Source: Hirsutella rhossiliensis (Eukaryota > Ascomycota > Sordariomycetes > Hypocreales > Ophiocordycipitaceae). From it: a stretch of DNA of 64,000 nt. Position 1 is the stretch's first letter, and each line of letters begins with the position of its first letter. The stretch covers positions 1,612,001 through 1,676,000 of the forward strand of contig NW_025408673.1 of the NCBI RefSeq assembly GCF_020360975.1. Direction: 5' to 3'. A program made the position numbers and the translations under genes. Positions 52,526 to 63,575 of this stretch are shown piece by piece. The notes under the pieces were generated by a model. The model did no database searches and was not told the DNA's origin. It saw only the letters and a list, made by a program, of their open reading frames with translations.

Positions 52526-54497
52526 ATGTCTTTGCCTTGGCTGACCCAGCCTGTCATGCTGCACTCGAGCCGCAATGCGGGCCGTTGCAGCATGACGGCA
52601 GAGCAATGCGCTTACAAGACGCGATACTGGGTGTTTTGGTACGAGGCCGACCACCGCTATGGCTTGCCGACGACAGCCCTCTTCCTCGCCACCATCATCG
52701 TCTTTGCCATTGCCCATTTCGTCTCTCTTTATGCGCCGCGAGGGCTGAAGAACCGGACTGCGTGGCTCCGTGTCGTGTCCCTGAACCGGTTACTGGCCTA
52801 TAAGAGTTGGCGCATTGGGCGTTGGAACTCGCAATCGATGGGCGTCTACCTGCTCGGTGCAGTCGGTCTCATCTTCTTCATGGGTAAGCTGGCAAAACAA
52901 CTCGGTTGCTGTGCGGAGATATGATTCTCACCGGATGAAAACCAGCCATGACGCTTGGCCCGCGGCCGTACTATTGGCCAAACACGAGAGAGATCAGTTT
53001 TGGGGACTCGCCTCCCATCGCCACGCGTGCCGGATACATGGCCCTTGCATGCTTGCCCTTCCTTCTGTAAGACCATCACGCCCCTTTGTATAATATGGGC
53101 ATGTTCATGGCTGATATTGTCAAAGCATACTTGGGACCAAGGCGAATCCCGTCACTGCCCTAACAGGCATTTCCCACGAGAAGCTCAATGTCTGGCACAA
53201 CTGGATTGCTTGGGCCATGTTTGCTTTGGCCATGATACATACATTTCCCTTCATTGTCTATCACAACTGGAAGGGAGATATCAGGGCGCAATGGGACACT
53301 GGCGGTGTCTGGGTTACTGGTGTAATCGCCATTATTGCGCAAGCGTGGTTGACAATCATGTCCATTCGCTGGATACGGTGCGATCTCTTCCTCACCTTCT
53401 CCCCTCAGGCATCGGGTCTGCTGACACGTCGCTTGCTCAGAAACCGCTATTATGAATTCTTCAAAGCCACCCATTTCTTCTTCGCCGCCGTCTTCGTTGT
53501 CTTCTTCTTTCTCCACTGCGATTTCCGCATGACCTCGTGGGACTATTTCATCGCTGCTGGCGTGCTCTACTCCGTCTCTTGGTTCTACTCCCAGCTCAAG
53601 ACATACCTTGAGCATGGCTTTTACCACAGAGCCCGTCTCTTGCTCGTTACGAACCGCACTTTCAAGATCGTCGTGCAGACAAGTGCGCAGTGGCGGCCTG
53701 GCCAGCACGTATACCTGCGATTTCTCACCGGCGACATGCACCTGCTGGCGGCACACCCGTTCACCATTTGCTCGACGCCGCGGGCGCGAGGGCCTAGTGA
53801 GATGGTCTTCTATATCCAGCCTCGCGGTGGCCTTACTGGACGGCTTGCCAAAATGGCGTCCAAGGAGCCCAACCCGACCATTGCCGTGCTTCTTGACGGG
53901 CCGTACGGTAGCATTACGAACCGATGGTTCGACGGCTTCGACAAGACCCTGGTCGTCGGCGGCGGTGCAGGTGCCGGCTTCACCTTGTCGCTCATTGAGT
54001 ATTTCCTGCAGTTTAGGGCCCAATTGGAGAGCGGCCCGGAGCTGACGGTGGTCATCGCAACACGGGACTTGGGCTTGCGTGACTGGTACCTCGAAGCTCT
54101 CGCAGAAACGGCCGCGCGACATCCGCTGGGAGAAGCGAAGACGGCAGCCGTATCTATCCAAATCTATGAAACGGGCAGCATGGGACCACTTGAACGGGGC
54201 GCTGATCTCGAGTCGAACGGCAGCCAGAAGACGGAAGAGCCCTCGGTCGAGGGCAAAGAAAGCCAGCTGGACAGGTCGGGGGTTTTTGATGTCCGGTTTT
54301 TCAAGGGGCGGCCAGACATCAAGTCCCTTTCGGAGAAATTGACAACGCAGGAGGGTGCTTCCGTGGGCTTGGTTGCCTGCGGGCCATCGTCCATGGTCTA
54401 CGACCTGGGCCATGCTGCTGCCGTTGCTCAGCAGGGCATACTTGGAGGCGGCACGGGCGCCAGAGAAGTCTGGTTCCACAAAGAGAGTTTCTCGTAA
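52526..54497 (+). CDS. Ferric/cupric reductase, plasma-membrane (FRE family)
   Basis: Three exons: 52526-52883, 52946-53066 and 53126-54497, with GT-AG introns of 62 and 59 bp; 616 residues. The N-terminal half has several membrane helices with the haem-binding His residues in LNVWHNWIAWAMFALAMIH and THFFFAAVFVVFFFLHCD. Then come the FAD motif HPFTICSTP and the NADPH motif VVGGGAGAGFTLSLIE, and a C-terminal Cys-Gly pair (VACGPSSM). By family, it moves electrons from NADPH through FAD and two haems to reduce Fe3+ or Cu2+ outside the cell. The stop used is TAA at 54495, but TC-GTAAGT at the same place is also a good splice donor with an acceptor TTTGCAG at about 54544-54550, which would give a C-terminus two codons different. 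It is followed, in the same direction, by a copper transporter. Confidence 0.9.
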
Positions 54498-55231
54498 GTG
54501 ACTGGGATCGTTCTGACCTCGACGACAAACCATTGACACAAATTTGCAGGATTTGAACGACACGAGTGTTTTATTTTCCCTGCATATGGACACGAGATTT
54601 AGCCGTTCATCAAGTTCACATAGAATACCTATATTTGTAGTATTGTTCGGTGGCATGTCTTGAACATCGCCTTGCTTTCCCCAATTGCCTCGATGAACAT
54701 TGTAAATAAATTCCAAATCCACATGCCGCTTTAAACGTCGTGGAAAACACGACAGAGAATTCGCAGAATTATTAAACAATGTGTGCCAACCAATAGCTCA
54801 CCCCGGGTTATTAACGCATGGGTTTTTTCGGCGGCAGATCGTCAAATCGTCCCGTAGAGGCCTGGGCGTCCACGGCCCACTAGGCAAAAGTAGAAAGCTC
54901 TAACAAACGCCTCTATTAGTGCGTGTTATAGCTGATTTCCTTGTCTGCTCCGTCTGACAGTACCGGGTGAGTGTCTGAGTCCGTAGTCGGTAGCCGACTC
55001 GAAAACTGTCTGTGAGTATGAGGTGAAACACGCTCACCCCATGGAAACTTGCTCAACCCACCATTTCACGACGCTCTATTTGCGCTCTGCATGGAGCCAT
55101 CTTTTCTATTTCTGCCCGGCATCTGCCTCGTTATGATCTCTCAAGGCCCTGCCAGACCGGCTCGACACAGCACCCCATTCGACTTACCTCCACCCAGGCT
55201 CTTCTTTCAGCCGTTTCGCGTAGGCTCGTGA
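54498..55231. promoter_or_regulatory. Intergenic between reductase and copper transporter genes
   Basis: About 730 bp with the reductase 3' flank and the transporter promoter. No supported gene. Confidence 0.5.
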
Positions 55232-55912
55232 ATGACAGACGGCATGTCAATGTCAATGGCGACATCCTCCGAGGCCATGAACATGGCCATGACTACGGGC
55301 ACGCAAAACATGGCCATGCCTTCGTCCACCGGCGCATCTGGCATGGGAGACATGTCCGGCCACGGCATGAGCGGCATGATGTCCATGGCCGACATGATGA
55401 TGGTGTTCTTCACCTCGTTTCAGACACCGCTCTACTCTACCGCATGGACGCCGACCACCCAGGGCGAATACGCCGGCACTTGCATTTTTCTCATTGCCCT
55501 GGCCTGCATCCTTCGATTCATGCTCGCCCTGAGACCCATCTTGGAAGCGCGCTTCTGGAGAAACGGCCATTTGTTCCACCCAAACGGAGACCCCCTCCTC
55601 GAGGCCCTGGACGAGCAGAAAACACCAGGGCGGCGGTTGCAAACGGTCAGACACGACATTGCCGGACAATGGAGTGGATGGCGTGCCAGTGCGGCGGCGG
55701 CGAGGGCAACGTTTGAAGTATTGATTGCGGGAGTCGGATATCTCTTGTTGGTCATCCCTCTCGATGTTACGGTCTCTTCATGTGCAAAGGAAAGCTAACG
55801 TGCCATCAGGATGTTAGCGGTCATGACAATGAACGTTGGATACCTCCTATCAGTACTGGGCGGAGTCTGGTTGGGCACGTTTCTCCTCGGTGGCCTTGCG
55901 AGTGGCCGGTGA
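55232..55912 (+). CDS. Ctr-family copper transporter
   Basis: Two exons: 55232-55746 and 55810-55912 (63-bp intron, GTTGGT donor, CCATCAG acceptor); 205 residues. The N-terminus is rich in Met (MSMSMATSS, MNMAMTTG, MGDMSGHGMSGMMSM), the usual outside copper-binding part. Three membrane helices follow. The last one carries the Ctr signature MLAVMTMNVGYLL (MxxxM) and a GG...G helix-packing motif, restored only by splicing. By family it forms a trimeric pore for Cu+. With the reductase gene just upstream (same strand) it makes a logical reduce-then-import pair, though coregulation is not shown by the sequence. Confidence 0.9.
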
Positions 55913-56059
55913 GCTCACTGCTACCGAGTCACAATATCGTCTTGCCTTGTGACTGGATAACGGCGGAGGCCATAATTTCTGTCAGTCAGCGGTTTTCTCG
56001 TGTCATTAGCAGAACGTTTCTCTGGTAGTTTCGAAATACAAGATCCCATGTCGCCGTTA

Positions 56060-56360
56060 TACCTGGACTAGGAGTGAGACGTCCCCGGGACACATTTTCA
56101 CTCAGTCTGTCGAGGACCAAGGCCCGTGCCCTCGGCACGATGCGCATGTGGACAGCGAGAGAGACAGTTGATCACCTGTTCCGATGCCCAAAGAGGGCTG
56201 CGTACCGAGCTGAGATGCTCCAGGGCATCAACATGCAAAGGGGCAATATCTCATTCTATCTGGGAGGAAAGCCACCATGAGACGGCGGAGACTGGAAGCC
56301 AAAGATGGGAGCAGTTCGCGCCACGACGAGAGCTGCACGACAAGGCGTGACCCTGAAGAC
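56060..56360 (+). mobile_element. LINE (Tad1-like) 3' relic
   Basis: In shifted frames there is ARCACGQRE, then TVDHLFRCPKRAAYRAEMLQ with GNISFYLGGK, then KMGAVRATTRAARQGV. This order is the zinc-knuckle-like C-terminus and end of fungal LINE reverse transcriptases, whose C-x-C...H...C motif precedes a helix and a final AVRATI-type segment. No reverse-transcriptase motif or poly-A tail was found, so only a 3'-end fragment remains. Confidence 0.55.
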
Positions 56361-58057
56361 GGGTCCGCCACCCTTTCACGACCAATTCTACCACTCCCAA
56401 CACCTCTTGACACCAACAGCAGGCACTGCTTCAGCCGCCGGAGATGGGACACAGAATCCTTGGAGAGTTACCGTCAAGCTGGTTGGCTTACGGCACGCCA
56501 ACCCCGCGAGATGCCGCGAAGAGACGGTGAATGGGAATGCAAAAGCGGAGATAGGATGAAGCCCAGTAAGCGACTACAAGAATATTATATCCCTATTATA
56601 GAAAATCCTAGACGCCGTGAACCAGCTACAAAATGCGATCCTGCCAAGTTGAAGATTACATGTTCGAAAGACGGCCGTGGAGCCGCTGGCCCAGAACGTC
56701 CAGGTGGCCAAGATTGGCCGGTCGCTGGCGCCGGCGGAGCCGAAACGCCGTCTTTTCCCCGACCGCCTCCCGGTGACGCGGCCCTGGAGCTCGAGGTCCG
56801 TGGCAAAGACCCTCAATCCACCGATACGGCCGCCGAGGAACCGCGCGTGGTCGTATCTTCCCTTCTTCCGGTGCCGAACTGCCGCAGGACTGCCCGCCCC
56901 AGCTGGAGTGACGGGTGAAACGGGGCTGTCTCGGCTATAAGTCGTCGTCATTCACCACCGCCGACCAAGCGGCCGCCATGGTGGCCAGTTACGTAGGCCA
57001 CCGGACTAGTAATCGGCGCACGGGCGCGCAAATCGCAAATCCGGAGTGAGGCTGACCGACTCTCTGCAGCGGCTGGACGCGACTTGATGGTCGTTTCCTG
57101 GGCTCTCCGCGGGTAGTTGTTGCTGTCAAAAGCGCCGCCTCGGCGTGGACAGCGACGCCGGATGTTTGCGGGAATTCTACCGCGGACTGGCCGTTCGCCT
57201 GGAAGCTGTCGAGGCCGACGGGAGACTCCTCGAGATTCCTGTCGAACTACTTGTCGTGACTCGTCATGCTTCTCGGCTTGAGCGTCCGGCGACTGGGAGC
57301 TTCGTCCTCGGGCCGCGACACTCCAGACCAAACGTCGGATAAAAACCGTCCCCGAACCTTCCCCCCGCCGCGTCCGGAAGTCGGCTTACATCTGACCCTC
57401 CCTGACGGGCGATGGCAGCCTTCTGCTGATCCGCACTCGAAGTGTCCATCGCCTCGAACAGGACGACCGCCGTCTCTCTGCCGTGAAACAACCCTCCACC
57501 ATGGACGCGAGGTCCCTCGACAGCAAGCATTCATCCAGCTTCCGGAGCTAGGCCTGACACTCTTACACGGCAACGGCTTTGCCCGCCTCGAGGGTTGGTG
57601 AGGCCATCACGAGGCTCGCCATCCACACCTCCTGGCCTTGAAACCGCACGCGTCGCGAGCGCTGCTCTCCCGGGAGGCATGAACAGCGTCCCGGCACATC
57701 ATTGTCCAACGGCGCTCTCCCGACAACAGCTTCTGCTTCTCCTGGCTGGCCTCCCTCCCGGCCTCGGCCGCCGGCGCTCAGACTATTCTCGCGAAATGAC
57801 TGTTTGGTCGGCCATGACGACACGAGCGAGATGGCTATCATGCTGGAGTATAAAGACGAGGCTCGCTGTCCGCTGAACCATCCATGCCTCATCACCGTCA
57901 TCGCTAGCATCTTCACAGCAGCTACAAGCACTAACTCTTAATTCCGCTCTCAGAATTCTGTTCGTTCGCTTGCTTTCTTAATCACACAGTCTCGGCTCCC
58001 CGCCGGCCAGGGGTCGAATAGACAAACCTCCTGGTTCAATAACAACAGCGCTTCCAA
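56361..58057. other. Intergenic, GC-rich, no supported gene
   Basis: Long open frames occur on both strands but overlap and lack family motifs. Composition alone probably explains them. The last 100 bp are the promoter and leader of the Egh16-like gene. Confidence 0.5.
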
Positions 58058-59233
58058 ATGTATCTCAAGGCCGCTGTTCTCTCCCTGGCCCTTTTGGCTG
58101 CGGAGCTCGTGGCTGGCCACGGCGTCATTATCAAGGCTGTTGGCGACAATGGTCAAGGCCAGTCCGCGGGTCTCGGCATGGACCCCAACACGCCTCGTGA
58201 CAACACGCGACGCAACTCGGGTCAGCAGGATTCCACCCGCTTCAATGGCCCGACGGCCCGGACCGTCGGCGAGACCCTCGGGGGCGGCCCCAACGACATC
58301 GAGTCGGGCACCCAGGCCATCATGGCAATGACGGGCCAGCCACTGGCCCAGGTCAAGGCCGGTGGCACGCTGACCATGACGGTCCACCAAGTCAACGCCG
58401 ACGGCGCCGGCCCCTACTCTTGCATGATCAACTCGGACGCCACTGCTCAGAGCTGGCAGAAGGTAGACGTCACGACCAACCTCCCCGGCAACCGGCAAGG
58501 CCTAAACCCGCCCACCAACAAGCAAGACCAGCCTCTCAAGGTGCAGATCCCTGCCGGCCAGCAGTGCACCGGCACCGCTGCCGGCCAGCAGAACGTCTGC
58601 ATGGTCCGTTGCCAGATCCCGGCCCAGGCTGGCCCCTTTGGCGGCGTTGTCCCGGTCCAGATGACCGCTGCCGCCGCCGCCGCGCCTGCCGCCGGGGTCG
58701 CCGGGACCGCCGGGACCGCTGGTGCTGCCGCCGCGCCTGCCGCCGTTGGTGCCGCTGGCGCTCCTGGTGCTGCCGGTGCAGCTGGTGCCGTTGCGGGTAC
58801 TGCCGGTGCCGGTGCTGTTGGTTCCGGTAATTCTGGTGCCGGTGTTGCTGGTGCCGGTACTGCCGGTACTGCCGGTGCCAGTGTCGGTGCTGCCGGTACT
58901 GCTGGTGCCGGTACTGCCGGTGCTTCTGGTGCTGGTACTGCTGGCTCCGGTACTTCTGGTGTCGGTGCCGGTACTGTCGGTGCCGGTACTGCCGGCGTCG
59001 GTGCAGCCGGTGCTTCTGGTGCCGGTACTGCTGGCTCCGGTACTGCCGGTGTCGGTACTGCCGGCGTCGGTGCTGCCGGTGTCGGTGCTGCCGGTGTCGG
59101 TACTGCCGGCGTCGGTGCTGCCGGTGTCGGTGCTGCCGGTGTCGGTGCTGCCAATTCTGTCGGCGCCGGCGCCGGCCAGAACAACAAGCGCGCTGCCTTC
59201 ATCAAGACCCGGGCTGTCGAGTTCTCTGCTTAA
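58058..59233 (+). CDS. Secreted Egh16/Gas1 (MAS3-like) protein with Gly/Ala repeat tail
   Basis: The 391-residue single-exon protein starts with a signal peptide (MYLKAAVLSLALLAAELVAG) and the mature N-terminal HGVIIKAVGDNGQG typical of the GEgh16/MAS3 family. Family landmarks follow: GTQAIMAMTGQPLAQVKAGG, TMTVHQVNADGAGPYSC, WQKVDVTTNLPGN and a Cys-rich CTGTAAGQQNVCMVRCQ. From about residue 205 the protein becomes a 170-residue low-complexity tail of AGVGAAG/AGTAG units. Family members in Magnaporthe and Blumeria are expressed in appressoria and needed for penetration, and insect pathogens have homologues. The tail looks like a cell-wall or adhesive extension and is unusually long. The sequence ends in a short charged stretch with a KR. 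Confidence 0.85.
   Translation: MYLKAAVLSLALLAAELVAGHGVIIKAVGDNGQGQSAGLGMDPNTPRDNTRRNSGQQDSTRFNGPTARTVGETLGGGPNDIESGTQAIMAMTGQPLAQVKAGGTLTMTVHQVNADGAGPYSCMINSDATAQSWQKVDVTTNLPGNRQGLNPPTNKQDQPLKVQIPAGQQCTGTAAGQQNVCMVRCQIPAQAGPFGGVVPVQMTAAAAAAPAAGVAGTAGTAGAAAAPAAVGAAGAPGAAGAAGAVAGTAGAGAVGSGNSGAGVAGAGTAGTAGASVGAAGTAGAGTAGASGAGTAGSGTSGVGAGTVGAGTAGVGAAGASGAGTAGSGTAGVGTAGVGAAGVGAAGVGTAGVGAAGVGAAGVGAANSVGAGAGQNNKRAAFIKTRAVEFSA
58690..59160 (+). repeat. Imperfect Gly/Ala-coding tandem repeats
   Basis: Roughly 30 short units, mostly GGTGCTGCCGGTGTC and GGTACTGCCGGTG variants, all in frame. The unit changes gradually, consistent with slippage. Length is likely to vary among strains. Confidence 0.85.
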
Positions 59234-60878
59234 GCTCCGATGGACCGCGTCGACAGCTGCGCTGTCTTTTGTGTCCTTCTCTGTCGGCTCCAGCTGTGTC
59301 AATTCACATGGGCAACGGTGTGACTGCCCAACAGGCGAGGAAGTCCGTGTACAATATAGCAAGACTAGTATAATCAATGTAATACACCATGTTTTTTTTT
59401 TGAAATTATAACATAAAATCCTGTACCGTCCGAAATCTGTGGCAAGATCTGGCTAGGTCTACGAAGTAAGGTGCGGCTCCGATAGAATTCGGCGGTTACT
59501 TGACGGCAATGGAAAGATTAACTAGCCTTTACAGCGCAGTATGCAGAACCGATCAGTCGTGACCGAATCTCATCAGTCGGCGAATCTAGCTATTTTCCAT
59601 CCTGCCCCTGACGCTCGTCGACTTGCCCGATCCGATAATGGTTCCCGCCGTGGTACCCTTGCGGTCAGTGGCGGTAGTTGACGCCTGCCTATTTTGAAAG
59701 ACTGCTTAATACCTTCCATTGCCTTTATTGTCAGAACACGGACGAACAGTTGCGCAATTGGGACATTGACGGAACTTGAGCTGAACGAGTCGCTTTAGTT
59801 GAGCGAGCCCTCGAGAACGCTACGCAGGCACTTCCAATGGTGGGCTATACTCGGGTATCTTCGATCATCATTTGGCTAAGAAAATGCCTGAGATGCTCGA
59901 CCCAGGCAAGACCCAAGTCGCAGTTGCGAGTTGTCACCCCCCGACTCGTGTCTACAACAAGCTCAGACAACCTTGGTAGCTGAGTATAAGCTTCGACTTG
60001 ATTCGCCCTTTCATCGTGCCAGGTCTGGGGGATGATGCAAGGTGGGCCGGGTTTAAGCATGACGCGTTATCCCTATTCTTGAAGAAATCCCATCTCCAGA
60101 TTTATTGTTTGGACTCTTTGTCCATTTTCGTGGCAAGTTGCAGTTATCCAAGTCCCTCTAATGCCCCATGGACGGTCATCTGCACCACCCACAACTCGCT
60201 GCAAAACTCCTGGAAGGTGGGCTTGCGAACAACAAATACCCAAAAAGGGGCCCTCCCGCTGCTTCGAAATCTTGCATCTGCGGCTGGTTTATGGCTGCAC
60301 ATGTTAAATGCTCCGATTTCATAACAACGCAAGCTCTGTGCCGTTTGCCGACTTTGATTCTTGGATGCCAACGGTCAACGCACGTGAGCACGAGCTTGCA
60401 CTGTCTGTCTTTGTTTCGTCAATATGCCCAGAGTTGAACGAGGCAGATGTCCCAACGCGCCCTCCCTGGCAAGGGTTGTCTGGGCTTTAGACCTCGTGAC
60501 AGATTTCCGAGTCGTTTATGGTGTTATGCCGCTGGTGAAAATCGAACACGGCATCCGCCCGGTCCATCATCTGCCTTGCTTGTTTAGCTGCCGAATGAAT
60601 GCACTTCTGCCGCAGTAAGGAGTCGCCGAAACAGGCTCTGAACACGTCACAATAGGCAGCAACCGAGAAAATGCGTCTATTGAGGCGGGTTGCCTTGGAG
60701 ACTGCTTCGCGCGAGTTCTACCGTCTCCCAGGCCAGCAGAAACCCCTTTTCCTTCCCGCCGTCACTGAACTCTGCAGCAAACCTCCTCTCACTCCCAACC
60801 TTGTCCTGGGTCAACAACAGTCTGGGAAACCTCGAAAAGACGCGTCCAGAGTCCATCTGGGCCGCGTCAGTCGCCGCC
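59234..60878. other. Intergenic, no supported gene
   Basis: Includes a T run near 59390 and only short frames. A frame opening at 60690 leads into the F-box gene in the same frame, but its N-terminal 63 codons look unlike protein and are probably the 5' leader. Confidence 0.5.
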
Positions 60879-62393
60879 ATGGTCCTGAGCCGCCTGCCAA
60901 GCGAGCTCTTGCTCGCCATCATGCAAGCCCTCGACCATCCTCGCGACCTCGCGGCCCTCGTCAAGGCATCGCCCTTGTGTTGTCGACTCTACTTTGCCGC
61001 GCCCTCACTCGTCGTCTCCTGTATCCTCCGAAATGCCATCCAGCCAGACGCCCTCCATGATGCTCTTGCCGTCTTACATGCCCCGTGGACGCCAGACCCC
61101 GGCGCGCTCAGCTGGGCCAGGCCTTCCCGGGAGCCGCTCAGGGCTTGTCTCGAGCAGTACTTTGACAAGGCCAAACCCTTTGCCTTCCCAAGTGAGTGGA
61201 AGGACCTGATGGCTCTGGATCGACTCCTTTTTCGCGCCACCTACTTTGTCAACGACTACTCGTCTGAAGCAAGGATGGTTCTGTTTAGTGATGGCGGGGC
61301 GGACCCCTCGGCCCCCCTGTCGCCCACAGAGCTTGCACGCTTCCAACGAGCCTTCTTTCGCTACGAGCTCTACTCCCGCCTTTTCCCTCCTGACTGCCGG
61401 GAGGCCAACTACTCGCTTGAGCCGGCGCAGGAGCAGTTTGATAGGTTCCTGGCTCGGATCGAGCCCTGGGAGGCAGAGGAGATGAGCTGCGTCCATTGCT
61501 ACTATACCTCCCTCATCGGCAAACTCGTCGACGACATGGAAGACGGGGCTGTCGGAAACGTTCACTCTTATGACGGTGTGTGCCATCTCTCCGATCTCAT
61601 ACTCTCGCCCGCAGCAACAGAACGCTTGGAGCGCGGTCTCTCGTTGACTGAGGATAACTTGGACGCTAATTTTTTCCCCATCACGTCCTTGTTCCCCGGG
61701 GATTGGGACGACGATGCGTATGACGAGAGGCACCAGGACAAGCTGGTTCTCTTTGAGAACCTCGAAGACACCGATCTCGATCTCTTTTCCGAGGACAGCA
61801 AATCCCAGTCAGCGGGCTACGTCAGCTACCTTGCCTCCCTCGGCTGCGCTTTCATCCATGACCTTGCCGTCATTAACACGAGATCGCAACTCACAGAACT
61901 GATCCGAGCCAACGCGCCCAACGTGCGGGACTTTCTCCCCGAGGCCCTGGTTTGCGCCCCCGCTGGTGGCCCTGGCGGTATCGTTGTGCCAGCCGGGATT
62001 GGAGACAACGACGCTCGCTATGCAAATGCGGGCTGGAAGCTGTTCAAACGCTCCGAGCACGACTGTTACTTTAGCATTGACGACGACGATGGTCTCATGC
62101 ACTGTCCCCTCCGCGAACGAGCGTACGTTTTCTGGGATGCGCAAAGAATCGGCGTGGGCGCCGTCACAGACAGCCTCCGAAAGGCAAAGCGTCCAGATCC
62201 AGAGACGGTATTCACCACGTTCGACCGGAGCGGGCGCGTGAGCGTCGAGCAGCGGCTCGAGGGCGTCTGTCTCCCCAAAGGGCTGATGGAGCTGTTCATC
62301 TTGCAGTATGGCTCGACCTTTCTGTGGCCACCGCTGTTGACGTCGTGGAACGAGTTTCGCGGAGTCATGAGGGAAGACTCTCCCGAAATGTAA
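60879..62393 (+). CDS. F-box-like protein, unknown target
   Basis: The 504-residue protein starts at ATG 60879, in good context (GCCGCCATGG), and begins straight away with an F-box: VLSRLPSELLLAIMQALDHP followed by DLAALVKASPLCCRLYF. The remainder is a long helical region without a recognised repeat, with acidic segments (DDDAYDERHQD, DTDLDLFSEDS) near residue 270 to 320. An F-box binds Skp1 in SCF ubiquitin ligases, and the C-terminal part would select a substrate. Many fungal proteins of this layout remain uncharacterised. The gene is intact. Confidence 0.75.
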   Translation: MVLSRLPSELLLAIMQALDHPRDLAALVKASPLCCRLYFAAPSLVVSCILRNAIQPDALHDALAVLHAPWTPDPGALSWARPSREPLRACLEQYFDKAKPFAFPSEWKDLMALDRLLFRATYFVNDYSSEARMVLFSDGGADPSAPLSPTELARFQRAFFRYELYSRLFPPDCREANYSLEPAQEQFDRFLARIEPWEAEEMSCVHCYYTSLIGKLVDDMEDGAVGNVHSYDGVCHLSDLILSPAATERLERGLSLTEDNLDANFFPITSLFPGDWDDDAYDERHQDKLVLFENLEDTDLDLFSEDSKSQSAGYVSYLASLGCAFIHDLAVINTRSQLTELIRANAPNVRDFLPEALVCAPAGGPGGIVVPAGIGDNDARYANAGWKLFKRSEHDCYFSIDDDDGLMHCPLRERAYVFWDAQRIGVGAVTDSLRKAKRPDPETVFTTFDRSGRVSVEQRLEGVCLPKGLMELFILQYGSTFLWPPLLTSWNEFRGVMREDSPEM

Positions 62394-63575
62394 GCGTCGC
62401 CTTCGGAAACATGATTCTACGACGATGTGCGAAAGTCCCTGAGCGTTGGTTGGCCTGGTGCTCTTCTCCGGTATCTGCATCAGTGGGTGGGGAGGTAAGG
62501 GGGTAAGGGGGTTGCGGTTGACTTGCCCTGGCTTGACAGGCCATTGGTACTATCACGACTGGAGATCGGGGGCCCGTATGGGGCAGGCAGGATTGAGGAT
62601 TCATGGCTTCGTGTATTTCTTTGTTCATATTGGCCGTCATGATCAGCCAAGAGCCGGCAGCAACGAGGTGATGATGGCTTAGCTCTAGAGGCGAAGAGCG
62701 TCTTGAGTCTGAACATGTAGCCTCGCAGCCTTTTCGTCTAGTGCTCGCTCTATAGTTAACGGTTACACAACTCGGGCCTCTCCGGAGAGTCGTCTGGCAG
62801 AGTCTCGGCAGTCCGTGTCGCCCGTCCGTGTCGCCCGTCCTTTCGAGAGCGCGCTGCGGGCGTTGTTGGCTGAGGTGCTGAGGTGCCGTCGACGCCTTGA
62901 GCTGGCAGTGGAACGACCCTCTGTATTACCCCTGTATTGCCCCTGTATTGCCCCTGTATTATTACCCCTGTACCTAAAAGATCGCCTGTGGGGCTCATTG
63001 GCTGGCCACCGCCCGCCATGCCTTACTGGGGCTAGGCCAGCTCAGGGTCCTGCCGAGCAAGACTTTCCTTTCTTCCCCTCCAGGCAATCCGACGACGTGC
63101 CTCGAATCCCCCGCTCCGCGCTGCCTCGGTTCCCCTCCTCTCTTCCCTTTCCCTCCCGTCCATCCATCCATTCATCTGCTCCGTCGCCGCCGCCCATGTC
63201 GACTCGCCGCCGCGCCATCCCCGCCTCTTGCTCGACCTCAGCCCCGGCACAGGGCCGCCTCATGTGCCGCCCGCACCCTTGACCTTTCCGGCAAGCGACT
63301 TTTGAGTCTTTGCGCTTGCTGCCCTTTGGGGACGAAGAAAGACTTGAGTTGGCTGCACTGTCCAGCCATCTTTGATTGGTACCGGTTGCCGAGGATCCTC
63401 GTGCAACAGGACTCTCACTTTTGTCGGAATCGCTTCTTCCAGGACCGGCTTGTTCTTGCTTAGCGACGGGACAAACCCCCACGACGCTCGGCGCGATACC
63501 CTCGCATACGCGTGCCAACGAGTGCCGCCAAGCATCAATCGCCATAGAGCCAAACACTGGACGAGACACTCGCCA
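62394..63575. other. Intergenic with short CCCCTGTATT repeats
   Basis: About 1.2 kb with no supported gene. At 62918-62973 the unit CCCCTGTATTG is repeated about four times, the last two slightly changed. CT-rich, probably 5' leader, sequence lies at 63055-63240 ahead of the transporter gene. Confidence 0.5.

Noticed and set aside
56277..56918. 213-codon plus-strand frame
   Set aside because: It starts in the LINE relic in the wrong frame and has no family motif; overlapping frames of similar length on both strands point to composition only.
58447..59411. Long frames on both strands over the Gly/Ala repeat
   Set aside because: Shadows of a GC-rich in-frame repeat; only the plus-strand frame from 58058 has a signal peptide and family motifs.
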